Made by a program: the position numbers and the translations under genes. 64,000 nt of DNA from contig NZ_QQBB01000006.1 of the NCBI RefSeq assembly GCF_003350535.1, positions 124,001 through 188,000 on the forward strand, in the 5' to 3' direction. Positions 1 through 8,998 of the stretch are shown one piece after another (positions within the stretch are counted from its first letter, which is position 1; every line of letters begins with the position of its first letter). A model generated the notes under the pieces. It made no database searches and was not told where the DNA came from. It saw nothing but the letters and a program-made list of their open reading frames with translations. This DNA comes from Microvirga subterranea. GTDB taxonomy: Bacteria; Pseudomonadota; Alphaproteobacteria; Rhizobiales; Beijerinckiaceae.

Positions 1-1
1 C

Positions 2-412
2 CTCACCGGGTATCTGAATGCGATGCCGGAGCAACCCTTCATTGTGCTCCAGATGCACGAGTTGCTCACGTATCTGAACCAGCAAGGCGTGGTGACGATC
101 CTGATCCTGGCGCAGCACGGCATGGTCGGCCAGATGGTCTCGCCGATCGATCTGACCTATCTGAGCGATGCGGTTGTGCTTCTCCGCTTCTTCGAGGCGA
201 ACGGCCGCATCCTCAGGGCGTTATCGGTGGTGAAGCGGCGTACGGGCGCGCACGAAGACACGATCCGCGAGTTTAGGATCGACAGCCGGGGCTTGCGCGT
301 TGGTGATCCGCTGAAGCAGTTCCGGGGTGTGTTGACGGGCGTACCGACGTTCGAGGGCCAGCGCGCCTCGCTCCTTGAGGAGCGTGAGACCGACAATGAC
401 GCAGGCCGATGA
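2..412 (+). CDS. kaiC: KaiC family ATPase, C-terminal part (cut by window edge)
   Basis: The frame is already open at the first bases, so this is the last 136 residues of a longer protein. The residues match the C-terminal RecA-like domain of KaiC-type ATPases: a stretch equivalent to the Walker B region ([18 protein letters not shown]), then the [20 protein letters not shown] segment, and the [16 protein letters not shown] tail found before the autophosphorylation tail in KaiC relatives. KaiC proteins are ATPases and autokinases; in non-cyanobacteria they are linked to stress or timing roles, often with a histidine kinase. The stop overlaps the start of the downstream HWE kinase, which implies co-translation. 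The Walker A motif and any N-terminal domain lie outside the window, so one- or two-domain architecture cannot be judged. Confidence 0.85.
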   Translation, partial: LTGYLNAMPEQPFIVLQMHELLTYLNQQGVVTILILAQHGMVGQMVSPIDLTYLSDAVVLLRFFEANGRILRALSVVKRRTGAHEDTIREFRIDSRGLRVGDPLKQFRGVLTGVPTFEGQRASLLEERETDNDAGR

Positions 413-1439
413 GGTGTCCGCGCTGATCCTTGCCCCGCAGGGGCGGGATGGCATGGTGGCAGCGGCCATTCTCGGCGAAGTCGGAATCAAGGGCGGGATC
501 TGCCCCAACCTTGAGATGCTTGTCGCGGGCTTGGATGCGGCTGACTGTGCGGTGATCACCGAGGAGGCGCTGCTCAGCGCCGACCGGCGGGAGCTTGCCG
601 TGTGGGTCGAAAGACAGCCGCCCTGGTCCGACTTTCCGTTCATCCTGCTCACCAATCGCGGCGGCTCGCCCGTCGAGCACCTGACCGAGTTGCTCGGGAA
701 CGTTACGGTGCTGGAGCGTCCGTTCCACCCGGCTGTGTTGGTGAACGCCGTAAGGTCGGCCCTGCGAGCGCGCCAGCGGCAACGGGAAGTGGAGGCGCAC
801 CTCAAGGAGCGGCAGCGGACGCACGAGCGTCAGGCGCTGCTGATCCGCGAACTGCATCACCGGGTCAAGAACACCCTTGCGACGGTCCAGGGCCTGCTCG
901 GGGCTACGGCACGCTCCACACGCTCGGTCGACGAATTCTACCACTCGTTTGCGGACCGGATCGTTTCGCTCGCCAAGACCCACAACCTCCTGACAGAGGA
1001 TTACTGGCAGACGGCGCCGCTGATCGGGATGTTCAGGAATGAGCTGGCCCATTACGACGACGGCGCGATGCGGCGGATCACACTGGACGGGCCGCCCGTG
1101 GAGCTTTCGGCCGATCTGGCCGTGCCGATCGGCATGGCCGTCCATGAGCTGACCACGAACGCCGCCAAGCACGGGGCCCTCTCGGCCCCGGGTGGGCAGG
1201 TGTCGGTGGCTTGGAAGGTTCGCGAGCTGGAAACCGGACGTCGGCTTGCCATCTCCTGGGTGGAGCGCGGCGGTCCGCCCGTCGAGAGGCCCAGCCGCAA
1301 GGGCTTCGGCTCCACGCTGCTGCATCGCGTTCTGACCCATCAGTGCCACGCGACGATCAACATGGCCTATGACCCAGAGGGACTGTCCTGCCACATGGAT
1401 ATCCCGCTTGTCGAAGAGCGGCTTGTGCCGGAGTACTGA
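396..1439 (+). CDS. HWE-family sensor histidine kinase with N-terminal pseudo-receiver
   Basis: The 347-residue protein has an N-terminal receiver-like domain (about residues 5-125) ending in the typical GNVTVLERP and LRARQRQRE segments, but the expected phospho-acceptor region reads [10 protein letters not shown], so it looks like a pseudo-receiver. The kinase core follows: the H-box ELHHRVKN near residue 155, the N-box [14 protein letters not shown] and the WVERGGPPV motif that defines HWE kinases. No membrane segment is visible, so it should be cytosolic. I chose the ATG at 396, which has GAGGAG-rich sequence just upstream; an in-frame TTG at 375 is the alternative. The start lies inside the kaiC end (17-base overlap), so the two are probably one operon. 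HWE kinases often feed the general stress response in Alphaproteobacteria, but the target here is unknown. Confidence 0.9.
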   Translation: MTQADEVSALILAPQGRDGMVAAAILGEVGIKGGICPNLEMLVAGLDAADCAVITEEALLSADRRELAVWVERQPPWSDFPFILLTNRGGSPVEHLTELLGNVTVLERPFHPAVLVNAVRSALRARQRQREVEAHLKERQRTHERQALLIRELHHRVKNTLATVQGLLGATARSTRSVDEFYHSFADRIVSLAKTHNLLTEDYWQTAPLIGMFRNELAHYDDGAMRRITLDGPPVELSADLAVPIGMAVHELTTNAAKHGALSAPGGQVSVAWKVRELETGRRLAISWVERGGPPVERPSRKGFGSTLLHRVLTHQCHATINMAYDPEGLSCHMDIPLVEERLVPEY

Positions 1440-1669
1440 TGAAACTGACAACGCGGGCAGCGGGCTTCACCGCGACCGCATGCTGTCCGTGCGTTGCTTG
1501 GCGCACTCGCCTTGGCGTGTCATCGGCGCGGCAATCGTTCCGCAACGGCGTGGATACTGCCTTCGAGGCCCGGTTGGTGGCGCTATCCACTACGCACAAT
1601 CTACTTACGCGCGCACCCCGGGAGGGGGCCGAGCTGACGGAAATCGCCGCTACGGCGGCCTCGCCCTAG
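1439..1669 (+). pseudogene. Remnant of a second HWE/HisKA_2 kinase
   Basis: This 76-codon frame starts on the last base of the preceding kinase gene. Its second half, FEARLVALSTTHNLLTRA followed by PREGAELTEI, matches the helix between the H-box and the ATPase domain of HWE kinases (compare [17 protein letters not shown] in the intact kinase upstream). The H-box before it and the whole ATPase domain after it are missing. The first about 32 codons resemble nothing I recognise. The simplest reading is a decayed copy of a kinase related to, but not a direct duplicate of, its neighbour. A short expressed protein is possible but less likely. Confidence 0.5.
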
Positions 1670-1905
1670 TCGGCGTCCTGGTTCAGCGCGGCTGATTCGG
1701 CGGTGTCTCGGACGCCCGCGCTCACCTTGCGGGCCCAGAGTGCAGGATCTGGATCGGTGGCGGATTCCTCGCCAATCAGGCGATAGACCTCGCCGGCGAT
1801 GGCAGCGACCTGACTTTGGGTCAGAGCAGGGGGCGCCGAGCTGGGTGCCGCGGCTGGCTGCCCCGCTGCCGCGAGGCTGGCCCACTCGGCATCGGCATCG
1901 GCCAC
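1666..1905 (-). CDS. Small hypothetical protein
   Basis: The 79-residue frame begins MADADAEWASLAAAGQP, has an Ala/Pro-rich linker and then a helical segment (ALTQSQVAAIAGEVYRLIGE) with an acidic end. I do not recognise a family. The residue mix and absence of Cys are compatible with a real cytosolic protein. It runs convergent to the kinase remnant, overlapping its last bases. The short frame in GC-rich DNA keeps confidence low. Confidence 0.35.
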   Translation of the reverse strand: MADADAEWASLAAAGQPAAAPSSAPPALTQSQVAAIAGEVYRLIGEESATDPDPALWARKVSAGVRDTAESAALNQDAD

Positions 1906-2082
1906 ACGATGGCGGTCGCGGGCGATGTGGGTGTGCAGGGAGTCTTTATCTCGGTCGTGCCGACCAGCGGCCTCAGGCAGGCCGGGACACGGCGGGTCGA
2001 ACTGTAGCGAGCACCATGTGAAGCACGTGTGTGTCGCGAATGTAGGCGGTGCCTAGACCTGAAGAAATCCTGCGAGAGGCGA

Positions 2083-2157
<75 letters not shown>

Positions 2158-2231
2158 GCGCCAACGAGGAGGGCCGCTTACTGCCACAGCCCGGCCTCAT
2201 GTGCAAGCATCCAGAGCGATCTTTCTTCGCT

Positions 2232-3458
2232 TTATTCGGCCGCTTGGGCTTTTGGCTGCAGAGGCAGCTTGAGGGCGGTCCAGACCTCAACGAGGGCGGC
2301 CGCCAGCGCGTTGATGTGCTCGTCGGTGTGGAGCGGTCCGGGCGTGATGCGCAGGCGCTCCGTGCCGCGCGGCACGGTCGGGTAGTTGATCGGCTGGATG
2401 TAGATGCCGTGCCTCTCCAGCAGGCGGTCCGAGGCTGCCTTGCAGGCCTCGGCGTTGCCGACCATCACGGGCACGATATGGGTGACCGTATCCATGACGG
2501 GAATCCCGACCCCGGCCAGCACGGCCTTGGTCCGGGCGACCTGGCGCTGGTGCTTCTGGCGCTCGGCGCCCGAAGCCTTCAGGTGGCGGATCGAGGCCGT
2601 CGCGGCGGCGGCGACCGCCGGGGGCAGGGCGGTGGTGAAGATGAACCCCGGAGCGAAGCTGCGAATCGCGTCCATAACGGCCTTGGTGCCGGTGAGATAC
2701 CCGCCCATGACCCCAAAGGCCTTGCCCAGCGTGCCCTCGATCACGTCGACCCGGTGCATGGCGCCATCACGCTCGGCGATGCCGCCGCCGCGCGGGCCGT
2801 ACATGCCGACCGCATGGACTTCGTCGAGATAGGTCATGGCGTTGTAGCGCTCTGCCAGGTCGCAGATCGCATGGATCGGGGCGATGTCCCCGTCCATGGA
2901 ATAGACGCTCTCGAACACGATGAGCTTCGGCCGGTCGCCGGCCGCCTTGAGGAGTTCCTCAAGATGGTCGAGGTCGTTGTGGCGGAAGATCACCTTGTCG
3001 CAGCCCGACTGGCGCACGCCCTCGATCATCGAGTTGTGATTGAGGGCATCCGAGAGGATCAGGCAGTCCGGGATGAGCTTGGCGAGGGTCGAAATGCCGG
3101 TCTGATTCGACACGTAGCCCGAGGTGAAGACGAGGCCCGCCTCCTTGCCGTGCAGATCCGCCAGCTCGGCCTCCAGCTCGACGATGGGATGGCTGTTGCC
3201 TGAAATATTGCGGGTGCCGCCGGCGCCGGTTCCGAGGCGCCAGGCCGTCTCGACCATGGCCCGGGTCACGTCGCGGCTCTGGCCCATGCCGAGATAGTCG
3301 TTCGAGCACCAGACGGTGATCTTGCGCGTGCCTTCGGGGCTGTGCCAGAGCGCGGTCGGGAACTGGCCCGCGATGCGCTCGATATCGGCGAAAACGCGGT
3401 AACGGCGCTCCTCCTGAAGACGCTCGAGGGCTGCCGTAAAGAAGTTCTGGTAATTCAT
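2232..3458 (-). CDS. hemA: 5-aminolevulinate synthase
   Basis: The enzyme condenses succinyl-CoA and glycine to 5-aminolevulinate with pyridoxal phosphate, the first step of heme and bacteriochlorophyll synthesis by the C4 route in Alphaproteobacteria. The 408-residue protein has the expected length and features: SNDYLGM near the start, the glycine and cofactor regions [17 protein letters not shown] and [12 protein letters not shown], and the Schiff-base lysine in [13 protein letters not shown] near residue 246. I chose the ATG at 3458, giving the family-typical start [14 protein letters not shown], because a GGTGAG sequence sits just upstream; an ATG one codon earlier is too close to it. A FNR/FixK-like box lies about 60 bp upstream. 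The gene stands alone. Confidence 0.97.
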   Translation of the reverse strand: MNYQNFFTAALERLQEERRYRVFADIERIAGQFPTALWHSPEGTRKITVWCSNDYLGMGQSRDVTRAMVETAWRLGTGAGGTRNISGNSHPIVELEAELADLHGKEAGLVFTSGYVSNQTGISTLAKLIPDCLILSDALNHNSMIEGVRQSGCDKVIFRHNDLDHLEELLKAAGDRPKLIVFESVYSMDGDIAPIHAICDLAERYNAMTYLDEVHAVGMYGPRGGGIAERDGAMHRVDVIEGTLGKAFGVMGGYLTGTKAVMDAIRSFAPGFIFTTALPPAVAAAATASIRHLKASGAERQKHQRQVARTKAVLAGVGIPVMDTVTHIVPVMVGNAEACKAASDRLLERHGIYIQPINYPTVPRGTERLRITPGPLHTDEHINALAAALVEVWTALKLPLQPKAQAAE

Positions 3459-3519
3459 CATCTCACCGGAGGGGCCATACAACACCCCATCGAATTATGG
3501 CTTATTATGCCAGACGGCA

Positions 3520-3533
3520 TTGATCCGGGTCAA
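3520..3533 (-). promoter_or_regulatory. FNR/FixK-like box upstream of hemA
   Basis: The sequence TTGATCCGGGTCAA fits the FNR/FixK consensus TTGAT-N4-ATCAA with one changed base. It lies 62-75 bp upstream of the hemA start. An AT-rich CATAAT/TAATTC stretch on the minus strand between box and gene could be the -10 region, so a class II activator position is plausible. FNR/FixK control of hemA is known in rhizobia and Rhodobacter; that it operates here is inferred. Confidence 0.55.
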
Positions 3534-3613
3534 AACCTGGGACTGGCATATTCTGGTTGAGGGGCGGCTGCGAACCCTTTATCTCGTCATGGCGACGATG
3601 GGTCGCGTGAAAC

Positions 3614-3781
3614 ATGTCCGATACGAAATCGCAAGACAAAGCCGAACGGCTCAAGGCGGCTTTGAAAGAGAACCTGAAACGGCGTAAGGCTCAGGCCCGG
3701 GGACGACAGGCGGCAAAGTCGTCTGGAACCGAAAGCGGGAGCTTGAGCGTTTCCGGCGAGCGCGACAAGGCGTCCGACTAG
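3614..3781 (+). CDS. Small basic protein upstream of murA
   Basis: A 55-codon frame runs from an ATG at 3614 to a TAG at 3779-3781, and murA starts 54 bases later on the same strand. The protein is highly charged: its first half (for example KAERLKAALKENLKRRKAQ) should form one amphipathic basic helix, followed by a Ser/Gly-rich tail. Small basic proteins in this position before murA are common in Hyphomicrobiales, as far as I recall, but have no assigned function. No transmembrane segment or Cys is present. Confidence 0.6.
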   Translation: MSDTKSQDKAERLKAALKENLKRRKAQARGRQAAKSSGTESGSLSVSGERDKASD

Positions 3782-3835
3782 TCCGGGCGGGCTGTCCAAC
3801 GCATAGCTCTACGAACCAACCACAAGGGGACCCAC

Positions 3836-5125
3836 ATGGACCGCATTCGCATTCGGGGCGGCGCGCCTCTCAACGGCATGATCCCGATCTCGGGCGCCAA
3901 GAACGCGGCCCTGCCTCTCATGATCGCGAGCCTCCTCACGGAGGAGACCCTGGAGCTCGGCAACGTGCCGCGGCTCGCCGACATCGCGTCTCTCCTGCGG
4001 ATCATGTCCAATTTCGGCGTTGACCACTCGATCGCCGGCCGCCGTCCTGGCCAGACGACGGAGACGGGCCAGACCATTCGGCTGACCTCCAGATCTATCA
4101 TCGACACCTGCGCTCCCTACGAGCTCGTCTCGACCATGCGGGCGAGCTTCTGGGTCATCGCCCCACTTCTCGCCCGGTTCGGCCATGCCAAAGTCTCCAT
4201 GCCGGGCGGCTGCGCCATCGGCACCCGTCCGGTCGACCTCCTGATCATGGCCCTCGCCAAGCTCGGCGCCGCCATCGAGATCGACGCCGGTTACGTGGTG
4301 GCGACAGCCCCCAAGGGCCTGAAGGGAGCCGAGATCGATTTCCCCAAGGTCACGGTTGGCGGCACCCACGTGGCCCTGATGGCCGCGACCTTGGCGGACG
4401 GCACCACCGTGATCCGCAACGCGGCCCGGGAGCCGGAGGTGACGGATCTGGCCGAATGCCTCATCAAGATGGGCGCGAAGATCCAGGGCGCCGGCACCTC
4501 CGAGATCGTGGTCGAGGGCGTCTCCCGCCTGGGCGGCGCATCCCACGACGTGCTGCCGGACCGCATCGAGACCGGAACCTACGCCATGGCGGTCGCCATG
4601 ACCGGCGGCGACGTGGTCCTGGAGAACACCCGGCCCGAGCTGCTGCAGTTCGCCCTCGACGTCCTGGGCCAGTCCGGCGCCGAGGTGTCCCCGACCCATG
4701 GCGGCATCCGGGTCCGTCGGAACGGCAACGGCATCCAGGCGGTCGACGTGACCACCGATCCCTTCCCGGGCTTCCCGACTGACCTCCAGGCCCAGTTCAT
4801 GGCCCTGATGACCCGGGCCGCCGGCACGTCGCGCATCCGCGAGACGATCTTCGAGAACCGCTTCATGCACGTGCAGGAGCTGGCCCGCCTGGGGGCGAAG
4901 ATCCGCCTCGACGGCGACTGCGCCTATGTGGAGGGCGTGTCCAGCCTGAAGGGCGCTCCCGTCATGGCCACCGACCTGCGCGCCTCGGTGTCCCTCGTGA
5001 TCGCGGGCCTCGTGGCCGAAGGCGACACCACGATCAACCGGGTCTATCACCTCGACCGCGGGTTCGAGGCCCTCGAGGCGAAGCTCGCCCGTTGCGGGGC
5101 CGAGATCGAGCGGCTCCGGGGCTGA
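3836..5125 (+). CDS. murA: UDP-N-acetylglucosamine 1-carboxyvinyltransferase
   Basis: MurA transfers enolpyruvate from phosphoenolpyruvate to UDP-GlcNAc in the cytoplasm, the first committed step of peptidoglycan synthesis and the fosfomycin target. The 429-residue length is normal. The substrate-binding start ([13 protein letters not shown], Lys22) and the active-site loop [13 protein letters not shown] with catalytic Cys126 are present, as is the C-terminal [13 protein letters not shown] region. Because the active-site residue is Cys rather than Asp, fosfomycin sensitivity is expected at the enzyme level. The gene leads a same-strand run with DUF2948, hisD, UPF0262 and a phosphatase. Confidence 0.97.
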   Translation: MDRIRIRGGAPLNGMIPISGAKNAALPLMIASLLTEETLELGNVPRLADIASLLRIMSNFGVDHSIAGRRPGQTTETGQTIRLTSRSIIDTCAPYELVSTMRASFWVIAPLLARFGHAKVSMPGGCAIGTRPVDLLIMALAKLGAAIEIDAGYVVATAPKGLKGAEIDFPKVTVGGTHVALMAATLADGTTVIRNAAREPEVTDLAECLIKMGAKIQGAGTSEIVVEGVSRLGGASHDVLPDRIETGTYAMAVAMTGGDVVLENTRPELLQFALDVLGQSGAEVSPTHGGIRVRRNGNGIQAVDVTTDPFPGFPTDLQAQFMALMTRAAGTSRIRETIFENRFMHVQELARLGAKIRLDGDCAYVEGVSSLKGAPVMATDLRASVSLVIAGLVAEGDTTINRVYHLDRGFEALEAKLARCGAEIERLRG

Positions 5126-5228
5126 CGGCGGCGAAACATCCGTCCCGGCCTGCGGCGAGAGGTTGCGGATGCGCCTCTCGCTCTCTACCTACCTGTCAAA
5201 GCTCAGCAAAACAGGTTGGCAAGCCCCC

Positions 5229-5669
5229 ATGGACCTCCTGAGACTCGTCGCCCTCGATCCCGAGGATCTCGCCGTCGTATCCGCGCATCTTCAGGACGCC
5301 CTGTTGCGCGTGGACGACATGATCTATCTCCCCAAGGAGCGCCGCTTCGCGCTCCAGGTGCGCCGCTTCGACTGGGAGGCGCAGTCTGACACCCCGCAGC
5401 GCCGGCTCACCTGCATGCATTTCGAGCACGTCACGGGCGTGCGCGTGCGGGGCATCGACCAGAGCAAGAAGGACGCCGTCCTTAACCTTCTCGCCATTTC
5501 CTTCGAGGAACGCGATGCGCCCTCCGGCACGGCGACCTTGATCTTTGCCGACGGCGGGGCCATCCAGGTCGACCTGGAGTGCATCGAAATGCAGATGAAA
5601 GATCTCGGCCCCGTCTGGGCCGCCGAAAGCCGTCCTTCGCACGAGGAAATGCCGGCGGAGCGCCTGTGA
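5229..5669 (+). CDS. DUF2948 family protein
   Basis: The 146-residue protein starts [20 protein letters not shown], the normal beginning of DUF2948 proteins, so I placed the start at the ATG at 5229. The open frame extends upstream to 5163 but that part lacks family character. The function is unknown; the family is conserved between murA and hisD in many Alphaproteobacteria. Its TGA shares one base with the hisD ATG, which implies translational coupling. No signal peptide or membrane segment is visible. Confidence 0.85.
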   Translation: MDLLRLVALDPEDLAVVSAHLQDALLRVDDMIYLPKERRFALQVRRFDWEAQSDTPQRRLTCMHFEHVTGVRVRGIDQSKKDAVLNLLAISFEERDAPSGTATLIFADGGAIQVDLECIEMQMKDLGPVWAAESRPSHEEMPAERL

Positions 5670-6961
5670 TGGCGCAAAGGCTCGACGCGCGGGATCCGGA
5701 TTTCCCGCAGGCCTTCGCCGATCTGCTCGCCGCGAAGCGTGAAGTCTCGGAAGATGTGGACCAGGCGGTCCGCGCCATCATCGAGGACGTCGTCGCCCGG
5801 GGCGACGAGGCCGTGATCGACTATACGCGCCGCTTCGATGCGCTGGACCTCACCGCCGACAGCCTGCGAGTGTCGGAAGCCGAGATCGACGCGGCCGAGC
5901 GGCAGTGCTCCAAGGAGACGCTTGAGGCCCTTGCCCTGGCGAAGGAGCGGATCGAGGTCTACCACCGGGCCCAGCGCCCGCAGGACTCCATGACGACCGA
6001 CGCGGTCGGCGTGACGCTCGGATGGCGCTGGACGGCAATCGAATCCGTCGGCCTCTACGTTCCCGGCGGGCTCGCGAGCTATCCGTCCTCCGTTCTCATG
6101 AACGCTGTGCCTGCGAAGGTGGCAGGCGTTCCCCGCATCGCCATGGTGGTGCCGACGCCGCGCGGAGAGACCAATCCCCTCGTCCTGGCCGCCGCGCGCC
6201 TTGCCGGCGTGGACGAGATCTTCCGTGTCGGCGGCGCGCAGGCGGTTGCGGCGCTCGCCTACGGCACCGCCACGATCCGGCCCGTCGCGAAGATTACAGG
6301 GCCCGGCAACGCCTATGTGGCGGCCGCCAAGCGGCGCGTCTTCGGGCAAGTGGGCATCGACATGATCGCCGGGCCGTCCGAGGTGCTGATCATGGCCGAC
6401 CGCCATGGAAACGCCGACTGGATTGCGGCCGATCTGTTGGCCCAGGCCGAGCACGATCCCGCGGCGCAGTCCATCCTGGTCACCGACAGCCCCGAGCTCG
6501 CCGACGCGGTGGAAAAGGCGGTCGAACGTCAGCTCACGACGCTGCCGAAGGCCGAAATCGCCGGCGCGAGTTGGCGCGATTACGGCGCCATCATCCTGGT
6601 CGAACGGCTCACCCAAGCCATTCCCCTGGTCGACCGCCTCGCGCCGGAGCATCTCGAGATCGAGACCGGGAATGCCGAGGAACTCGCCCGGCTCGTGCGC
6701 AATGCCGGCTCGATCTTTCTCGGGAGCCATACCCCCGAGGCCATCGGCGACTACGTGGGCGGCCCGAACCACGTCCTGCCGACCGCCCGGTCCGCCCGAT
6801 TCTCCTCCGGACTCGGCGTGCTTGACTTCATGAAGCGAACCTCGATCCTGAAGTGCGATGCGGACGCCTTGCGGGTGCTGGGGCCTGCCGCCATCGCGCT
6901 CGGGCGCTCCGAGGGATTGGAGGCTCATGCGCGGTCGGTGGCGATCCGGCTGAACATGTGA
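5669..6961 (+). CDS. hisD: Histidinol dehydrogenase
   Basis: HisD is a zinc enzyme that oxidises L-histidinol to L-histidine in two NAD+-dependent steps, the last reactions of histidine synthesis. The 430-residue length is typical. Visible motifs are ESVGLYVPGG, the nucleotide/substrate region TGPGNAYVAAAKR, IDMIAGPSEV, the AEHDPAAQS segment and the catalytic stretch APEHLEIET with its Glu-His pair. The ATG at 5669 overlaps the stop of the preceding gene by one base; an open extension upstream to 5579 is overlap with DUF2948. The rest of the his operon is not here, as is usual for alphaproteobacterial hisD. Confidence 0.97.
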   Translation: MAQRLDARDPDFPQAFADLLAAKREVSEDVDQAVRAIIEDVVARGDEAVIDYTRRFDALDLTADSLRVSEAEIDAAERQCSKETLEALALAKERIEVYHRAQRPQDSMTTDAVGVTLGWRWTAIESVGLYVPGGLASYPSSVLMNAVPAKVAGVPRIAMVVPTPRGETNPLVLAAARLAGVDEIFRVGGAQAVAALAYGTATIRPVAKITGPGNAYVAAAKRRVFGQVGIDMIAGPSEVLIMADRHGNADWIAADLLAQAEHDPAAQSILVTDSPELADAVEKAVERQLTTLPKAEIAGASWRDYGAIILVERLTQAIPLVDRLAPEHLEIETGNAEELARLVRNAGSIFLGSHTPEAIGDYVGGPNHVLPTARSARFSSGLGVLDFMKRTSILKCDADALRVLGPAAIALGRSEGLEAHARSVAIRLNM

Positions 6962-6977
6962 CGGGATCGGACCGGGG

Positions 6978-7463
6978 ATGACGAGCGAAGCGAAGGAGCG
7001 ATGCAGGCTGGTCGCTGTCACGCTGGACGAGGCATCCATCGGCCGAGGCAATCCCGACCAGGAGCACGAGCGCGCCATCGCGATCTACGACATCGTCGAG
7101 GCGAACTACTTCGCGCTCCCGAACTACGACGGGGGGCCCTATGCCCTCCACATCGCCCTCATCGAAAAGAAGCTCTGCTTCGACATCCGGACCCCGGACG
7201 GCACGACCATCGTCATGCATCACCTGTCGCTGACGCCGTTCCGCAAGGCGATCCGCGATTACGAGCTCATCTGCGACAGCTACTACAAGGCGATCCGCTC
7301 CGCCTCGCCGGCGCAGATCGAGGCCATCGACATGGGCCGCCGTGGCCTGCACAACGAAGCCGCGGAGCTTCTGATGAAGCGTCTCGAAGGCAAGGTCCTG
7401 CTCGACTTCGACACGGCGCGGCGCATCTTCACGCTGATCTTCGCGCTGCACTGGCGGGGCTGA
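6978..7463 (+). CDS. UPF0262 family protein
   Basis: The 161-residue protein matches UPF0262, a family of unknown function typically found just after hisD in Hyphomicrobiales. Recognisable parts are RLVAVTLDE, QEHERAIAIYDI, the conserved LTPFRKAIRDYELICDSYY segment and the C-terminal RRIFTLIFALHWRG. It is probably cytosolic. It starts 17 bases after hisD and ends 3 bases before the phosphatase start, so it is likely in the same transcript. Confidence 0.88.
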   Translation: MTSEAKERCRLVAVTLDEASIGRGNPDQEHERAIAIYDIVEANYFALPNYDGGPYALHIALIEKKLCFDIRTPDGTTIVMHHLSLTPFRKAIRDYELICDSYYKAIRSASPAQIEAIDMGRRGLHNEAAELLMKRLEGKVLLDFDTARRIFTLIFALHWRG

Positions 7464-7466
7464 CGC

Positions 7467-7964
7467 TTGGACGAGCCCCGCCCCAGGAGAATCCAGTCGG
7501 TTCTGTTCGTCTGCGCCATGAACGCCGTGCGCTCGCCCATGGCCGAGGCCATCGCGCGGCATTATTTCGGCAAGTCGGTCTACGTGCAGTCCGCCGGCAT
7601 CCGCAAAGGCAAGACCGACGGCTTCATGACGGCGGCCCTCGACGAGATCGGCATCGACGCCTCACGGCACAAGCCGCGCACGCTCCAGGAGCTCGAGGAG
7701 TGGGAGGGGCTCAATTTCGACCTCATCATCTCGCTGTCGCCTGAGGCGCACCACGCGGCGATCGAGCTGACGCGGACCATCGCGGCCGAGGTGGAGTACT
7801 GGCCGACGCCCGACGCGACGCTCGTGCAGGGCTCCCGCGAGCAGGTGCTCGACGCCTATCGCGACGTGCGCGACGGCTTGGTCTACCGCATCCGCCTGCG
7901 GCTCAAGCGCGGGTCAGACGCCAAAGGCCCGGAGGACGGAGAGCGTCCCGAGGCCGACCAGTAG
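7467..7964 (+). CDS. Low-molecular-weight tyrosine phosphatase / arsenate reductase-like protein
   Basis: The 165-residue protein carries the phosphate-binding loop CAMNAVRS (Cys16 to Arg22, CX5R) right after the first beta strand, as in low-molecular-weight protein tyrosine phosphatases and thioredoxin-type arsenate reductases. A WPTPDAT segment later could supply the acid. The extra redox Cys pair of thioredoxin-type ArsC is not visible, so phosphatase activity is more likely. The start is a TTG three bases after the UPF0262 stop. The last 51 bases overlap the tail of the convergent azlD; the charged end (RGSDAKGPEDGERPEADQ) lies in that overlap. Confidence 0.85.
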   Translation: MDEPRPRRIQSVLFVCAMNAVRSPMAEAIARHYFGKSVYVQSAGIRKGKTDGFMTAALDEIGIDASRHKPRTLQELEEWEGLNFDLIISLSPEAHHAAIELTRTIAAEVEYWPTPDATLVQGSREQVLDAYRDVRDGLVYRIRLRLKRGSDAKGPEDGERPEADQ

Positions 7965-8240
7965 GGCCACCAGATCGATCCGGGTCGCCATCATGGCGAT
8001 AATCGTCGCCGCCATTGCCAGGATCGCCGGAATGCCGTTGTCGATGATGACGGGCAGGATCGTCGCCATGATAATCGAGCCCGGAAGCGCCCGGAGACCG
8101 CGCTCCATCCGCGGCGTGAGGCGCACGCGGCTCATGACCACGACGCCGGCGATGCGGCACAGGAAGGTGACGGCCGACATGCCGGCGATCGCCAATGCGG
8201 CGCCCCAGGTCGCCAGGTCGAAAGAGGGCAGGGCGTTCAT
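7914..8240 (-). CDS. azlD: AzlD family branched-chain amino-acid exporter, small subunit
   Basis: A 108-residue hydrophobic protein with about four membrane helices, including WGAALAIAGMSAVTFLCRIAG and the conserved LRALPGSIIMATILPVI segment, fits AzlD. It works with AzlC in the inner membrane to export branched-chain amino acids or their analogues. Its start overlaps the azlC stop by four bases (ATGA). Its 3' end overlaps the convergent phosphatase gene by 51 bases. Confidence 0.9.
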   Translation of the reverse strand: MNALPSFDLATWGAALAIAGMSAVTFLCRIAGVVVMSRVRLTPRMERGLRALPGSIIMATILPVIIDNGIPAILAMAATIIAMMATRIDLVALLVGLGTLSVLRAFGV

Positions 8241-8935
8241 TCGATCAGCATCCCGGCCGCCACGCCCGCGAGCGCGCCGGCGATGATGAAGAGGTAGCCG
8301 GGCACGAGGGCGTGCACCGCCAGGGAGACGATCCCGGCCACGAGCCAGGGCAGGGCCGGCCTTGCGCCCTTCCAGAGCGGCACGAGCATCACGCTGAAGA
8401 AGATCGGCATGACGAGATCGAGCCCGAAGCGTCTCGGCTCGGGCACGAGCGCGCCCGCGAAATAGCCGGCCAGCGTAGCGAGAAGCCAGACCCCGTAGAG
8501 AACGACTGCGGTGCCGAGCAGGACGCCCACGTCGCGCCCGCCGTTGCCGTGGTAGCGCGTGCCGAGAAGCCAGCCGGCTTCGGTTAGCAGAAAGAGGTTG
8601 AGGGCGGTTCGCGGGATCGGCTCATGCTTGAGCCACGGCTGGAGCGTCGCCCCGAGGAGGATCATGCGGGCGTTCACCACGGCCGTGACCGTCACGATGG
8701 TCAGGATCGTGGCGGGAGACCAGGCCTGCTGCCAGATCTCCAGGCCGACCATCTGGGAGGCGCCCGCATACACGAAGGCGCTCAGCCCCATGGCCTGGCC
8801 GAGGGAGAGGCCCTTCTGTGCCGCGGCGGCCCCGAAGGCGAGGGCGAACATGATGAAGCCCGGAAAGGCCGGAAGCGCGATGCGCGCGCCATGGCGAAAT
8901 CCGGCGGCCGAGAAGGAAGGGAGGGGGGCGGACAT
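8237..8935 (-). CDS. azlC: AzlC family branched-chain amino-acid exporter, large subunit
   Basis: The 232-residue protein has the AzlC pattern: GFRHGARIALPAFPG at the start, the FVYAGASQMVGLEIW motif, NARMILLGATLQPWL, and several membrane helices to the end. With AzlD it forms a two-component exporter. I chose the ATG at 8935; the frame can also begin at a TTG at 8974. No adjacent Lrp/AsnC-type regulator is seen, although azlCD operons often have one. Confidence 0.9.
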   Translation of the reverse strand: MSAPLPSFSAAGFRHGARIALPAFPGFIMFALAFGAAAAQKGLSLGQAMGLSAFVYAGASQMVGLEIWQQAWSPATILTIVTVTAVVNARMILLGATLQPWLKHEPIPRTALNLFLLTEAGWLLGTRYHGNGGRDVGVLLGTAVVLYGVWLLATLAGYFAGALVPEPRRFGLDLVMPIFFSVMLVPLWKGARPALPWLVAGIVSLAVHALVPGYLFIIAGALAGVAAGMLIE

Positions 8936-8998
8936 GAGCCTGCGCTCTGTGCCTCCCTCCTGCGGCCCCGTCAATGGGGCTTTTGTCTGGGGCCGCCC

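Noticed and set aside
5324..7078. A 584-codon open minus-strand frame opposite DUF2948 and hisD
   Set aside because: It is the antisense of two well-supported genes, is rich in Arg/His/Gly as expected for antisense of GC-rich codons, and matches no family.
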